The notes beneath the pieces were generated by a model that saw only the letters and a program-made list of their open reading frames with translations, had not been told where the DNA came from and did no database searches. The position numbers and the translations under genes are program-made. DNA of 64,000 bases, taken from the NCBI GenBank assembly GCA_964574335.1, contig CAZNNH010000012.1, positions 8,394 to 72,393 of the forward strand, read 5' to 3'. Below, in pieces: positions 36,443 through 45,374 of this stretch. The stretch's first letter is position 1. Every line of letters begins with the position of its first letter. Source of the DNA: CAZNNH01 sp964574335. Lineage in GTDB: Bacteria > Acidobacteriota > Vicinamibacteria > Fen-336.

Positions 36443-37203
36443 CCGCGATCGAGGCCCGCGGGCTCGGGTTCGCGTACGGCCGGCGCGACGCGCTGCAGGA
36501 CATCGACGTCGCGGTCGGCCGGGGCGAGCTGGTCGCCGTCGGCGGCCGCAACGGCGCCGGCAAGTCGACGCTGGCCCGCATCCTCTCGGGCCTGCTGGGC
36601 GGGTACACCGGGGAGGTGCAGCTCCTCGGGCGCGCGCTGCGCTCCTGGAAGGGCTCAGCGCTCGCCCGGCGGGTCGCCCACCTGGCGCAGCAAGCGGAGG
36701 TCCCGTTCCCCTACCGGGCCGGCGAGATCGTCCTCATGGGACGTCTCCCGCACCGGCGGCCCGGCCAGCTCTTCGACCGCGCGGAGGACCTCCAGGTCGC
36801 GCGCGAGTCGCTGGCGAGCGTGGGCGCCACGGCCCTCGCCGACCGGCCCTTCGGCGAGCTGAGCGGCGGGGAGCGCCAGCTCGTGCTGCTGGCGAGCGCG
36901 CTGGCCCAGCGGCCGGAAGTGCTGGTCCTCGACGAGCCCACGACCTTTCTCGACCTCCATCACCGTCTGGCCTTCGCCCGCCTCTTGCAGCGGCTACGGG
37001 ACGAGCACGGTCTCACGATCCTGGTCGTCACCCACGACATCGCCCTCGCCGCCGCCTTCTGTGATCGGCTGCTGCTGCTCAAGTCCGGGCGGATCGCCTT
37101 CGACCTCCGAAACAACGGGGATGGCCGCGTGCCGCTCACGCCCGACGTCCTGGCGAGCGCGTTCGATCTGCCCCCCGGCGAGGACGCCCGGGTGTACGCG
37201 TGA
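36439..37203 (+). CDS. btuD: Cobalamin ABC transporter ATP-binding protein
   Basis: A 254-residue ATPase from GTG 36439, overlapping btuF as GTGA. The Walker A GRNGAGKST, signature LSGGERQLV, Walker B VLVLDEPT and H-loop VVTHD are complete. FecCD-family cobalamin or siderophore importers have this layout, and the gene context points to cobalamin. Confidence 0.92.
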   Translation: MTAIEARGLGFAYGRRDALQDIDVAVGRGELVAVGGRNGAGKSTLARILSGLLGGYTGEVQLLGRALRSWKGSALARRVAHLAQQAEVPFPYRAGEIVLMGRLPHRRPGQLFDRAEDLQVARESLASVGATALADRPFGELSGGERQLVLLASALAQRPEVLVLDEPTTFLDLHHRLAFARLLQRLRDEHGLTILVVTHDIALAAAFCDRLLLLKSGRIAFDLRNNGDGRVPLTPDVLASAFDLPPGEDARVYA

Positions 37204-38213
37204 GCGGCGTCGGACTGACCGCGCGCCGGGCGACGCTCACAATCGCCGCCTGCGGCGTGCTCCTCACCCTCGCGCTGCTGCTTTGCCCCTTGATCGGCCC
37301 GAGGCGGATCGACCTCGCCCTCGCCCTCGCGGGGCCCGGGACGCCCGACCACGACATCGTGTTCGGCGCGCGCCTCCCGCGTACGCTGTTTGCCGCCCTC
37401 GCCGGCGGGCTGCTCGCCGCCGCCGGCGTCTCGTTCCAGGCGGTGCTCCGCAACCCCCTCGCCAGCCCTTTCACCCTCGGCATCTCCGGCGGCGCGTCGC
37501 TCGGCGCCGTGATCGCCATCCGGCTCGGCTGGGAGCGGTCTCTCGGCCCCCTGCCCGCCGTTCCGGCGGCCGCGCTGGCCGGCGCCCTCGCGGTGGTGGC
37601 CATCGTCGCCGCGCTTTCGGCCTCGCGGCGTCGCTTCACGCCGGTCACGCTCCTGCTCGCGGGTGTGATCGTCAACTTCATCTGCTCGAGCCTGATCCTG
37701 CTCGTCCACTGCCTGGCCGACCTGGCCCACTCCTTCGTGATGGTGCGCTGGACGATGGGCGCCCTCGACCTCATGGGGTACCAGCCGCTCGGGCCGGCGC
37801 TGGTGATCGCCCTCCTCGGCTTCGCGCTGCTGCTGCCGACGCTCGGCCATCTCGATGTGATGAGCGTGGGTGAGGACTGGGCCCGGAGCCGCGGCACGGA
37901 TGTGCGCCGCGTGGCCACGCGACAGTATCTGGGCGCTTCGCTGCTCACCGCCGCGGTGGTCGCCTACGCCGGCCCGATCGGCTTCGTGGGCCTGATCGTC
38001 CCCCACACGCTGCGGCTCGTCGTCGGCGCGGACCACCGCCGGCTCTTCCCCGCCTCGCTCCTCGCGGGCGGCGCCTTCCTGGTGACCTGCGACACCGTGG
38101 CGCGCACCGTCTTCGCCCCGGTGGAGCTGCCGGTCGGCGTGGTCACGGCCCTCCTGGGCGGGCCCTTCTTCCTGTGGCTGCTGCTCGCCCGCGGCCGCGA
38201 GGTCTTCTTCTGA
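37200..38213 (+). CDS. btuC: Cobalamin ABC transporter permease (FecCD family)
   Basis: A 337-residue polytopic protein with the FecCD pattern: RLPRTLFAALAGGLLAAAGV (coupling region), GISGGASLGAV, and GPIGFVGLIVPHTLRLVVGA. GTG 37200 overlaps the btuD stop as GTGA. Two copies pair with BtuD and BtuF to import cobalamin across the inner membrane. Confidence 0.92.
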   Translation: MSGVGLTARRATLTIAACGVLLTLALLLCPLIGPRRIDLALALAGPGTPDHDIVFGARLPRTLFAALAGGLLAAAGVSFQAVLRNPLASPFTLGISGGASLGAVIAIRLGWERSLGPLPAVPAAALAGALAVVAIVAALSASRRRFTPVTLLLAGVIVNFICSSLILLVHCLADLAHSFVMVRWTMGALDLMGYQPLGPALVIALLGFALLLPTLGHLDVMSVGEDWARSRGTDVRRVATRQYLGASLLTAAVVAYAGPIGFVGLIVPHTLRLVVGADHRRLFPASLLAGGAFLVTCDTVARTVFAPVELPVGVVTALLGGPFFLWLLLARGREVFF

Positions 38214-38226
38214 AAGGCGAGCCCCC

Positions 38227-39300
38227 TTGCTCACTCTCTCCGACGTCCTGTCTCGGATCGAGCCCGCGGACCAGCCATCCATGACCGAGGCGCTCGAGCG
38301 CCAGCGGTTCCTCACCAAGCCGGCGGGCGCGCTGGGCATGCTGGAGGCCCTCAGCGTGCGCCTCGCCGGCATCACCCGAAGCGCGCGGCCGCGGTTCGGG
38401 CGCTCGGTGATCTTGGTGGCCGCGGCCAGCCACGGCATCGCCGAAGGCGAGCCGGTGAGCGCCTATCCGCCCTCCGTGACCGCGCAGATGGTCGCCAATT
38501 TCGCCGCGGGCGGCGCGGCCATCAACGTGCTCGCGCGTGTTGTTGGTGGCGAGCTGCTGCTGGTGGACGCGGGCGTGTCGCCGGATCCGGGGCCGCTCCC
38601 AGGCGTGCGGCGCGAGCGCCTGGCCGCGGGCACCCGCAGCTTCCTGCGTGAGCCGGCCATGCCCCGCGCGCACGCCGAACGCATCCTGGAGGCGGGCGCC
38701 GCGCTGGCGATGGAGCTGGCGGGTGAGGGGACGCTGCTGCTGGCGCTCGGCGAGATGGGCATCGGCAACACGACCGCTGCCGCCGCCATCGCGGCCGCGA
38801 TGACCGGTTGCTCGGCCGCCGAGGCCACCGGCCGGGGCACGATGGTCGACGACGCCGGCCTGGCCCGAAAGCGCGCCGCCGTCGCCGAGGCGCTGCGCCG
38901 GCACGCGCCGGACCCAGGCGACCCGATCGGCGTCCTGGCTGCGGTCGGCGGCTACGAGATCGGCTTCCTGACCGGCTGCTGCCTGGGCGCGGCGGCCTGC
39001 CGGGTGCCCGTGGTCCTGGACGGCTTCATCACCGGGGCGGCGGCGTTGCTCGCGGCTGCGCTCGCGCCCGCCGCGGCAGACAGCCTCATCGCCAGCCACC
39101 GCTCCGCGGAGCAGGGACATGCCGTCGTGCTCCGCCACCTCGGTCTCGATCCCCTTCTCGACCTCGGCCTGCGGCTCGGGGAGGGCAGCGGCGCGGCGCT
39201 CGCCCTGCCGATCGTCAGCGCCGCCGCGCGCACGCTGGACGAGATGGCGACCTTCGGCGACGCGGGCGTGGACGGACGCAGCGCGACAGGGCCATCGTGA
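38227..39300 (+). CDS. cobT: Nicotinate-nucleotide--dimethylbenzimidazole phosphoribosyltransferase
   Basis: Makes alpha-ribazole phosphate, the lower-ligand nucleotide. The start must be TTG 38227, because residues 1-18 (LTLSDVLSRIEPADQPS) match the family N-terminus and no ATG lies in frame before MTEALERQRF at residue 19; AAAGGCGAG lies 6-10 nt before. Conserved segments include FLTKPAGALG, GEMGIGNTTAAAAI, and the C-terminal LGEGSGAALALP followed by LDEMATFGDAGVD. Length (357) is normal. It follows btuC by 13 bp. Confidence 0.9.
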   Translation: MLTLSDVLSRIEPADQPSMTEALERQRFLTKPAGALGMLEALSVRLAGITRSARPRFGRSVILVAAASHGIAEGEPVSAYPPSVTAQMVANFAAGGAAINVLARVVGGELLLVDAGVSPDPGPLPGVRRERLAAGTRSFLREPAMPRAHAERILEAGAALAMELAGEGTLLLALGEMGIGNTTAAAAIAAAMTGCSAAEATGRGTMVDDAGLARKRAAVAEALRRHAPDPGDPIGVLAAVGGYEIGFLTGCCLGAAACRVPVVLDGFITGAAALLAAALAPAAADSLIASHRSAEQGHAVVLRHLGLDPLLDLGLRLGEGSGAALALPIVSAAARTLDEMATFGDAGVDGRSATGPS

Positions 39301-40064
39301 GGCCGCTCTTGCTTCTCCGGGATCTCGGTGTCGCCGTGCGGTTCCTGACGGTGTTCTCCTGGCCGGGCGTCCCTCCCTCCGATCCCGCGGCCGTGGCCCG
39401 CTCGGCGTGGGCCTTCCCGCTCGCCGGTCTCGCGGTGGGCGCGTGTTCGGCGCTCGCGGGCGTCGCCGCCGAGCCGCTCTTCGGAAAACCGCTGCACGTG
39501 ATCGCCGCGGTCGCCGTCTCGGCGATCGTCACCGGCGGCCTCCACCTCGACGGCCTGGCCGACAGCGCCGACGCCCTGTTCTCGTGGCGGCCGCGGGAGA
39601 AGAAGCTCGAGATCCTCCGTGACAGCCGTATCGGTACCATGGGAGCTCTGGCGCTCGTCCTCGTGCTGGCGACGAAGCTCGGTGCGCTGCTGGCGCTCGG
39701 GGCTTCCTGGTGGAAGGGGGCGCTCATTGCTCCCGTGTACGGCCGCTGGTCCGTTGTGTACGGCATGGCCTTCTTCCCGCCGGCGCGTCCGGACGGCCTC
39801 GGCGCCGGCATTCGCTCGCGGCTGAGAGTCGGCCACCTGGCGCCCGCGACGCTCCTGGCCCTGTCCGTCGGCGCGGCGCTCTCACCCGCGCTGACAGCGC
39901 TCCTCGCCTTGGTGGTGGTCGCCGTCACGCACGCCACGGCGCGGGCGATGACGCGTTCTCTCGGCGGTCTGACGGGCGACACCTACGGCGCCCTCAGCGA
40001 GATCGCCGAGGTGACCGTCCTCCTGGGTTGGTTGGCACTGCTGCGCCGGATGGCGCTCGGCTGA
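39297..40064 (+). CDS. cobS: Adenosylcobinamide-GDP ribazoletransferase (cobalamin synthase)
   Basis: A 255-residue membrane enzyme starting at GTG 39297, overlapping the cobT stop as GTGA. It has GGLHLDGLADSADALFSW and LRDSRIGTMGA, the conserved Asp-rich loops that bind substrate and metal, plus about six transmembrane helices. It joins adenosylcobinamide-GDP to alpha-ribazole phosphate to make adenosylcobalamin phosphate. It is the last gene of the riboswitch operon; cobD/cbiB and cobC are not in the window. Confidence 0.92.
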   Translation: MRPLLLLRDLGVAVRFLTVFSWPGVPPSDPAAVARSAWAFPLAGLAVGACSALAGVAAEPLFGKPLHVIAAVAVSAIVTGGLHLDGLADSADALFSWRPREKKLEILRDSRIGTMGALALVLVLATKLGALLALGASWWKGALIAPVYGRWSVVYGMAFFPPARPDGLGAGIRSRLRVGHLAPATLLALSVGAALSPALTALLALVVVAVTHATARAMTRSLGGLTGDTYGALSEIAEVTVLLGWLALLRRMALG

Positions 40065-40203
40065 GGTCAGAAGCTGAAGCCGACCCCGTCGCCGGCGATG
40101 CGGCGCAGCCCCGCCTGGCCGGGAGCGTCGAGAGACGGCGGAGGTCGAGTCAACGTGGTATCGTGTCGAGGTCACTCCGCTCGGCCCTTCCGAGGAAGAT
40201 CGA

Positions 40204-42192
40204 ATGAGCTGCCTCGCTCGGCACGTATCGGCCGGTGGCGGCGCGCCGGCTGCTGTGGCCGCTCTCGGCCTCTGCTTGACCCTCTCGGCGGCCGCTGCGC
40301 TTCCGGCGGCGGACACACCCTCGGCGAGCGTCCCGGGCGACTACGTCTGCGGACCGATGCTCGAGGGGTCGGCGAGGTTCCTCGTCGCCATGCTCGATCC
40401 GTTCACCGGCCTCCCCTACGACCAGTTGCGCTGCCAGTGCCGCTGGCCATCGGCCGGGGGCGTCTGCCAGTCCGCCGGCGTGCTCCCCCAACTGGCCGAT
40501 GCCGAGATCACGCCGTTCGCTCAGTCGACGCCGGCCGCCGTCGACTGGCGATTCGTGGACGACCTCGCCGGAGCGGGCCCGACGCTGCTCTACGCTCTGG
40601 AGCTGGCGGTCCATCTCTCCCCGACGAACCAGTTCGGAGGTCTGATCTGGGGCGCCACCGCGGACGTCTCACGCTACGATCGCCTGCGCATTCGCTACCG
40701 CACCGCGACGCCGGCCAGCACGTTCGAGCTCAAGCTCAACTCCGGGCTGTCCGACGCCGTCCGCGAGCAGGTCGTTCACTTGCCCGGCAGCCCCGCCGAC
40801 GGGAGCTGGCGGGACGAGACGTTCACGGTGGCCACCGATTTCGCGGGGACCGACGCCGCCCACCTCAACTACCTGGTGGTGGCGACGAGCCTTGGGCTCG
40901 CCGGCGGACCCGAGGCCACCCTCTGGGTCGACCACCTGGCGTTCCTGGCGGATCCGGCCCGCGCGGCAGACTGCTCCGTGACGATCGACTGCGGTGACGA
41001 CCCCAACTGCTATCCCGATCTGTCTCGCTACGAGCCGTTCACCGGCGCCGTCAACGTAGCCAACGCCCTCGCGGTGCTCACCCTGCTCCCAGAGGCCGGC
41101 CTCCTGTCCGAGGTCGAGGCGGAAGGACGCGTCGCGACGATCCTGGCGAGTCTGGGAGCGACGCCCCGAGTCGACGGCTGGATGCAGGACTGGCACAGCC
41201 CGGTGTCGCTGATGCCGCTCTCCACCAACCGCGTCGGCAGCTTGACCGACCTGCCCCAGCTCTACGCCGCCCTGATGGTGGTCGAGGAGAGCCGCCCGGC
41301 CCTGGCGGCGACGGCATCAGCCCTGCGAAGCGGGATGTTCGACCTCTCCGATCTCTTCGATCGGCGCTCGGACGGCGGCTGCCCGGGCGAGCTGCACTGG
41401 GCAAAGAACCTCTGCACGGGGCGAGAGCCCGGGGTCCTCGAGTACTTCGGCAACGACGCCTTGCTCGGGGAGTTCCTCGCCGTCGCGACGGGGGCCGCGC
41501 CTCCCGACCTCTGGTCCGGATGCCTCTCCCGGAAGGGGTGCGAGCTGCGGGGGCAAGCCGGGTACCGGTGGTACACGACGGGCGCCTTTTCCTGTGGCAC
41601 GAGCGTCATCCCAGCCGCGGAGACCGGCGGCCCGTTCCTGCAGCTCGCTCCGATCACGTATCTCGACGCCGACCGGCTGCCGATCGGCGGGCTCTCGATC
41701 GCCGACTCGGCCGCCGCCATGCTGGCCGCGCAACGTGACTGGGCCGCCGGCCAGGGCCTCGCCGTCTGGGGCTGGGCCAACCAATCCGACGCCGCCTCCT
41801 GCGACTACCTCACCTGCGAGCGCTTCACGCCCGAGGTGGCCACGCCATACGTCTGCGGGATGGGGCTGGCGCTGCCACAGACGGGCCTGGCCCAGAGCTG
41901 CGCCGAGAACCTCGCCGCCTTCGACGCCCTCGGCGCGTCGGCGCCCCTCGACACCGGGACGGTGGCCCACGACTTCGGCCTGCGGGATGCGTGGAACCAG
42001 GCCACGAGGACGAGCCGTCAGGACGGCTATCTCTACCTCGACACCGGCTGGCTCGCCCTCGGCGCGCTCAACGCCTGCCACGGCGAGCTGGTGCGGCGGC
42101 GGTTCGCCGCGCACCCCGTCGCGGTCGCCGGCTACGCTTCGCTCGCCGGCCTCGGGCTCCCCTGTCCGGTGGAGCCCACGGTCGGGCGATGA
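40204..42192 (+). CDS. Exported glycoamylase-like protein with N-terminal carbohydrate-binding-like domain
   Basis: A 662-residue secreted protein: signal peptide (to about residue 36), then a beta-sandwich (VSRYDRLRIRYRTATPAS ... ATLWVDHLAFL) resembling CIA30/CBM11-like modules, and a C-terminal helical domain. In the latter, GLAVWGWANQSDAASCDYLT, then TPYVCGMGLALP and YLYLDTGWLALGALN resemble the (alpha/alpha)6 glycoamylase/GH144-type fold, where WG..., acidic residues and a GW...L end strand recur. Cysteine-rich loops (CDDPNC-like DCGDDPNCYPD, CPGELHWAKNLC) suggest disulfides. Activity (beta-1,2-glucan or alpha-glucan) is not proved. It stands 139 bp after cobS. Confidence 0.6.
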   Translation: MSCLARHVSAGGGAPAAVAALGLCLTLSAAAALPAADTPSASVPGDYVCGPMLEGSARFLVAMLDPFTGLPYDQLRCQCRWPSAGGVCQSAGVLPQLADAEITPFAQSTPAAVDWRFVDDLAGAGPTLLYALELAVHLSPTNQFGGLIWGATADVSRYDRLRIRYRTATPASTFELKLNSGLSDAVREQVVHLPGSPADGSWRDETFTVATDFAGTDAAHLNYLVVATSLGLAGGPEATLWVDHLAFLADPARAADCSVTIDCGDDPNCYPDLSRYEPFTGAVNVANALAVLTLLPEAGLLSEVEAEGRVATILASLGATPRVDGWMQDWHSPVSLMPLSTNRVGSLTDLPQLYAALMVVEESRPALAATASALRSGMFDLSDLFDRRSDGGCPGELHWAKNLCTGREPGVLEYFGNDALLGEFLAVATGAAPPDLWSGCLSRKGCELRGQAGYRWYTTGAFSCGTSVIPAAETGGPFLQLAPITYLDADRLPIGGLSIADSAAAMLAAQRDWAAGQGLAVWGWANQSDAASCDYLTCERFTPEVATPYVCGMGLALPQTGLAQSCAENLAAFDALGASAPLDTGTVAHDFGLRDAWNQATRTSRQDGYLYLDTGWLALGALNACHGELVRRRFAAHPVAVAGYASLAGLGLPCPVEPTVGR

Positions 42193-42548
42193 TGACGCTG
42201 GCCCGCTCGACGCTTCCGATGGTCCTGCCCCCTTCCTCTGCCGCGGCTGGAGATCGAAGATCAGCTCCCCGGACCCGTCGGCACGCGTGAGTCGCAGCTC
42301 CATGCCGCACACCTCGTAGACCTCGGCGCCCGGCAGCGTTCGGAGGTAGTCGAACTCGAGCCCCATGACGCCGGGGACCGGACATTCCATCCGGGTCGCG
42401 GCCAGCGGGGAGACGGAGATCCGCCCCGACTCGGCCCAATAGCCGCCGGCGGGGCCACCGTCGGCCCCATCGGGCCGGCTCCGTGGCACGCCGCCACGGC
42501 CAGAGCCAGCAGTGACACGAACATGGGCTTGAGGGGTCTCGACACCAT
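42193..42548 (-). pseudogene. Decayed META-domain (HslJ-like) lipoprotein
   Basis: A lipoprotein start is clear: ATG 42548 (GCAGGAGGA upstream), hydrophobic LLALAVAACHGAGP with a lipobox-like AAC. The following residues in this frame do not continue as a protein. A different frame encodes YWAESGRISVSPLAATRMEC followed by ELRLTRADGSGELIFDL, which is the second half of a META domain, with its characteristic T-R-M-x-C. The first half of META (with GCN) is missing, and no stop lies close to the domain end, so the gene is frameshifted and truncated. It lies directly against the end of the gene at 40204-42192. Confidence 0.6.
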
Positions 42549-42738
42549 CATTCCTCCTGCGGGCCGCACCGAGCGGCCGGGCACCACCAAGATAGAGGCC
42601 CGGCAGCCCGCTTGCCCCAGGGGACCCCAAGACTCTTCCAAACCCGTTGCGCAACCAGGAGACGCCCGAGGGTGATACCGAGCCCCCTCAGGCGGCAAAT
42701 GGGGAGGAGTAGGGGGGCAGAGGGGGCGGAACCAGGAT

Positions 42739-43470
42739 ATGAGCGGAAGCCTGCATCGGATCGGCGTTCTCTCCCTCTCCGGGACCCTGCTGGCCTGGGG
42801 TTGCGGCGGGGGAGGAGGGGCCCCGTCGGCTCCGACCCCGATGGCGACGCCGGCCCCGACACCCGAGCCGACCCCGACGCCCGAGCCCATCGCCTCCTAC
42901 CGCGTCGCGTTCGATGCGACCTGGAGCCGGACGACGCACCCCGTCGACTTTCCGCCCAATCCCCACTTCTCGCCCCTGATCGGGGGCACCCACTCGGACG
43001 CGGTCCAGCTCTGGGCGCCGGGAGCGATGGCCAGCGAGGGGATCAAGGCGATGGCCGAGCGCGGCAACCCGGGCCCGCTGGCGGGCGAGGTGGAAACGGC
43101 GATCGCCGCGGGCACGGCACGTCAGGTGCTGCTCGGCGAAGGGATCGCCAGCTCGCCGGGTTCGGAGGGTCTGGAGCTCCAGAGCACCGTCGAGTTTCCT
43201 CTGGTGACCCTCACCTCGATGGTGGCGCCCAGCCCGGACTGGTTCGTCGGTGTCCACGATCTGCCGCTGCTCGTCGGCGGCGCGTGGGTCGAGCAGCAGG
43301 TGGTGACCCTCTACGTCTACGACGCCGGCACCGACTCGGGAGCCACCTATCAGTCACGCGATCGCGAGTCGGTGCCCCGGGAGCCGATCGCTCGGATCGA
43401 CGGCTTCCCTCTCGAGGCGGGCGGCGAGGTCCGGCTGGCCGGCACGTTCACCTTCACCCGCGTCGAGTAG
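42739..43470 (+). CDS. Spondin-domain lipoprotein
   Basis: A 243-residue protein with a lipobox-like leader (TLLAWGCGGGGG), a Pro/Thr linker (TPAPTPEPTPTPEP), and a spondin N-type domain: ATWSRTTHPVDFPPNPHFSP, LIGGTHSDAVQLW, and SMVAPSPDWFVGVHDLPL. Bacterial spondin-domain proteins are secreted or surface-attached with a calcium-binding beta-sandwich; their function is unknown. ATG 42739 has no strong Shine-Dalgarno (GGGGGCGGAACC nearby). Confidence 0.8.
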   Translation: MSGSLHRIGVLSLSGTLLAWGCGGGGGAPSAPTPMATPAPTPEPTPTPEPIASYRVAFDATWSRTTHPVDFPPNPHFSPLIGGTHSDAVQLWAPGAMASEGIKAMAERGNPGPLAGEVETAIAAGTARQVLLGEGIASSPGSEGLELQSTVEFPLVTLTSMVAPSPDWFVGVHDLPLLVGGAWVEQQVVTLYVYDAGTDSGATYQSRDRESVPREPIARIDGFPLEAGGEVRLAGTFTFTRVE

Positions 43471-43476
43471 CCACGC

Positions 43477-43540
43477 GGGGTCGGCGATCTTCCGCTTCGG
43501 CGCACCGCCCTCGCCTGTGAGCGTGACCCGAGCCGACCCC
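43477..43540. repeat. Inverted repeat after the spondin gene
   Basis: GGGGTCGGC (43477-43485) and GCCGACCCC (43532-43540) form a perfect 9-bp stem with a 46-bp loop, 6 bp after the stop. It may be a terminator-like structure, but there is no T-run. Confidence 0.3.
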
Positions 43541-43603
43541 GGCTTGGCGCCCCCGGATTCCTGGGAGTAGCATCCGGCGAGCTCCAAGAGAGGAGGCTCC
43601 AGG

Positions 43604-45169
43604 ATGATGCTCCATCGGTTGGTGATCGCGCTCGCGGCTGTGTCCTGCCCGGTCGCGGCCCTGGCGCAGGTCCCGCCCGGCGAGGCCGCCTGCACGGACC
43701 TCCGGAAGCTCCAGGTGCCGGGCGCGGCGTTGTCGGAGGTGACGACGGAGTGGTTCGCGGCCGGCGCGCCTCCGCCCCAGGAGCCGCCCTGGGTCCCGCC
43801 GCTGGCCGCCCCGATGCCCGCCTACTGCCGGCTGAACGCGACCCTCGACCGGCGAACCGGCGCCGACGGCAAGAGCTACGGTATCGGGTTCGCGCTGGCG
43901 CTCCCCGCCGAGTGGGGCGGACGCTTCCTGTTCCAGGGCGGGGGCGGGCTGAACGGTAGCGTGGCGCCGCCGCTCGGACGGACCGGGGAGGGGGATGCCG
44001 CGCTGGCCCGCGGCTTCGCCGTCGTCACCACCGACACCGGCCATCGCGGGGAGGCCTTCGACGCGTCCTTCATGGCGGAGCAGCAGGCGAGCCTCGACTT
44101 CGCCTACCAGGCGGTCGGGCGGGTGGCCGTGCTCGCCCAGCGGATCGTCGCCCAGTACTACGGCCGAGGCGCCGCGCACTCGTACTTCATGGGCTGCTCG
44201 ACCGGCGGGCGGGAGGGGATGCTGATGGCCGAGCGCTACCCCACCTACTTCGACGGCATCGTTGTCGGCGCGCCGGCGATGCGCACCCACGTCTCAGGCA
44301 TCGGGGACGAGTGGGTGGCGACGATGCTGAACCGGGCGGCCCCGCTCGACGCTTCTGGAAAGCCGGATGGGCGCCGCGCCTTGTCGGACGCCGACCGCAA
44401 GATCGTCATCAACGGCGTGCTCGCCGCCTGCGACGCCCGGGACGGCCTGCGCGACGGCATCATCTCCGACCCCATCGGGTGCCGGTTCGACCCGGGTTCC
44501 CTGCGTTGCACCGGGGCCAAGGCGGACGGCTGCCTCTCGGGACCGCAGGTCGAGGCCCTGACCCTGGCGTTCGCCGGTCCCGTGGACTCGAAGGGACGGC
44601 AGGTGTATCCGGGCTTCCCCTTCGACACGGGCATCACCGCCACCCAGGGGATCCCGGGGCTGCTTGCCGGAAGCATGAACCCGGTGGGCCCCCCGTTCAC
44701 GGCGACCGAGATGGACGTGGACCAGCGGGCCGAGGCCGCCGCCGCCGACCCGCAGATGTTGCTCGCGTCCACCTGGAGCTGGACCAACCTCAACACCTTC
44801 GCAAGCCGCGGCGGGAAGCTCCTCTTCTACCACGGCGTCAGCGACCCGTGGTTCTCGGCCCTCGACACGGTCGACTACTACCAGCGGATGACCCAGGCCA
44901 ACGGAGGCGCGTCGGTCGTCAACGGCTGGAGCCGGCTCTTCCTGGTGCCGGGGATGGGCCACTGCGGCGGCGGACCGGCGACGCTGGACACCTTCGACAT
45001 GCTGGGCGCCGTCGTGGACTGGGTCGAGAGCGACCAGCCCCCGGAGACGATCCGGGCCACCGGCCGCGTCTTTCCCGGACGCAGCCGGCCGCTGTGCCCC
45101 TACCCGTCGCACGCCCACTACAAAGGAGCGGGTGACGTCGAGGACGCGGCGTCCTTCGAGTGCCGCTAG
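43604..45169 (+). CDS. Tannase/feruloyl-esterase-family enzyme
   Basis: A 521-residue exported protein. It has a signal peptide and the tannase/feruloyl esterase signature: serine nucleophile S199 in GCSTGGREG, the conserved calcium-loop-like DARDGLRDGIISDP, the acid in HGVSDPWFSALD and histidine in PGMGHCGGG. Such esterases cleave gallate or ferulate esters on plant phenolics or cell-wall polysaccharides. Start ATG 43604 (MM) follows GAGAGGAGG. Together with GH43 and sialate esterase this points to extracellular plant-polymer degradation. Confidence 0.88.
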   Translation: MMLHRLVIALAAVSCPVAALAQVPPGEAACTDLRKLQVPGAALSEVTTEWFAAGAPPPQEPPWVPPLAAPMPAYCRLNATLDRRTGADGKSYGIGFALALPAEWGGRFLFQGGGGLNGSVAPPLGRTGEGDAALARGFAVVTTDTGHRGEAFDASFMAEQQASLDFAYQAVGRVAVLAQRIVAQYYGRGAAHSYFMGCSTGGREGMLMAERYPTYFDGIVVGAPAMRTHVSGIGDEWVATMLNRAAPLDASGKPDGRRALSDADRKIVINGVLAACDARDGLRDGIISDPIGCRFDPGSLRCTGAKADGCLSGPQVEALTLAFAGPVDSKGRQVYPGFPFDTGITATQGIPGLLAGSMNPVGPPFTATEMDVDQRAEAAAADPQMLLASTWSWTNLNTFASRGGKLLFYHGVSDPWFSALDTVDYYQRMTQANGGASVVNGWSRLFLVPGMGHCGGGPATLDTFDMLGAVVDWVESDQPPETIRATGRVFPGRSRPLCPYPSHAHYKGAGDVEDAASFECR

Positions 45170-45175
45170 TCGGAA

Positions 45176-45313
45176 GGGGATCCGGGTACACGATCCCGAT
45201 TCGATGGCAGCGGTGCCATGGGGACATGGCCCGAATCCATCGGGAGCCGGTCGATTCGGGATCGTGTCCCCATGACCGGTCTCGCCGAGATCGGGTCATG
45301 TCCCCGGATCCCC
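45176..45313. repeat. REP-like palindromic element with four copies of one motif
   Basis: Four copies of a motif close to GGGGACAYGRYCCGAWTC occur at 45184-45204 and 45220-45238 (plus) and at 45251-45271 and 45287-45305 (minus), arranged plus-plus-minus-minus, and GGGGATCC/GGATCCCC flank the set (45176-45183, 45306-45313). Copies 1 and 3 pair into a long stem (CACGATCCCGATTCGA against its near complement). It starts 7 bp after the tannase stop. REP/BIME-type elements associated with IS200-like tyrosine transposases have such structure. Confidence 0.6.
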
Positions 45314-45374
45314 CACGGGACGTGAGATCATCGGAACGACGGCGCTGACGAGCACGCCGGAGGGGAGGTGGAAC

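Noticed and set aside
45184..45305. A CRISPR array
   Set aside because: The motif copies are in opposing orientations with irregular short spacing, which fits a palindromic element and not direct repeats with unique spacers.
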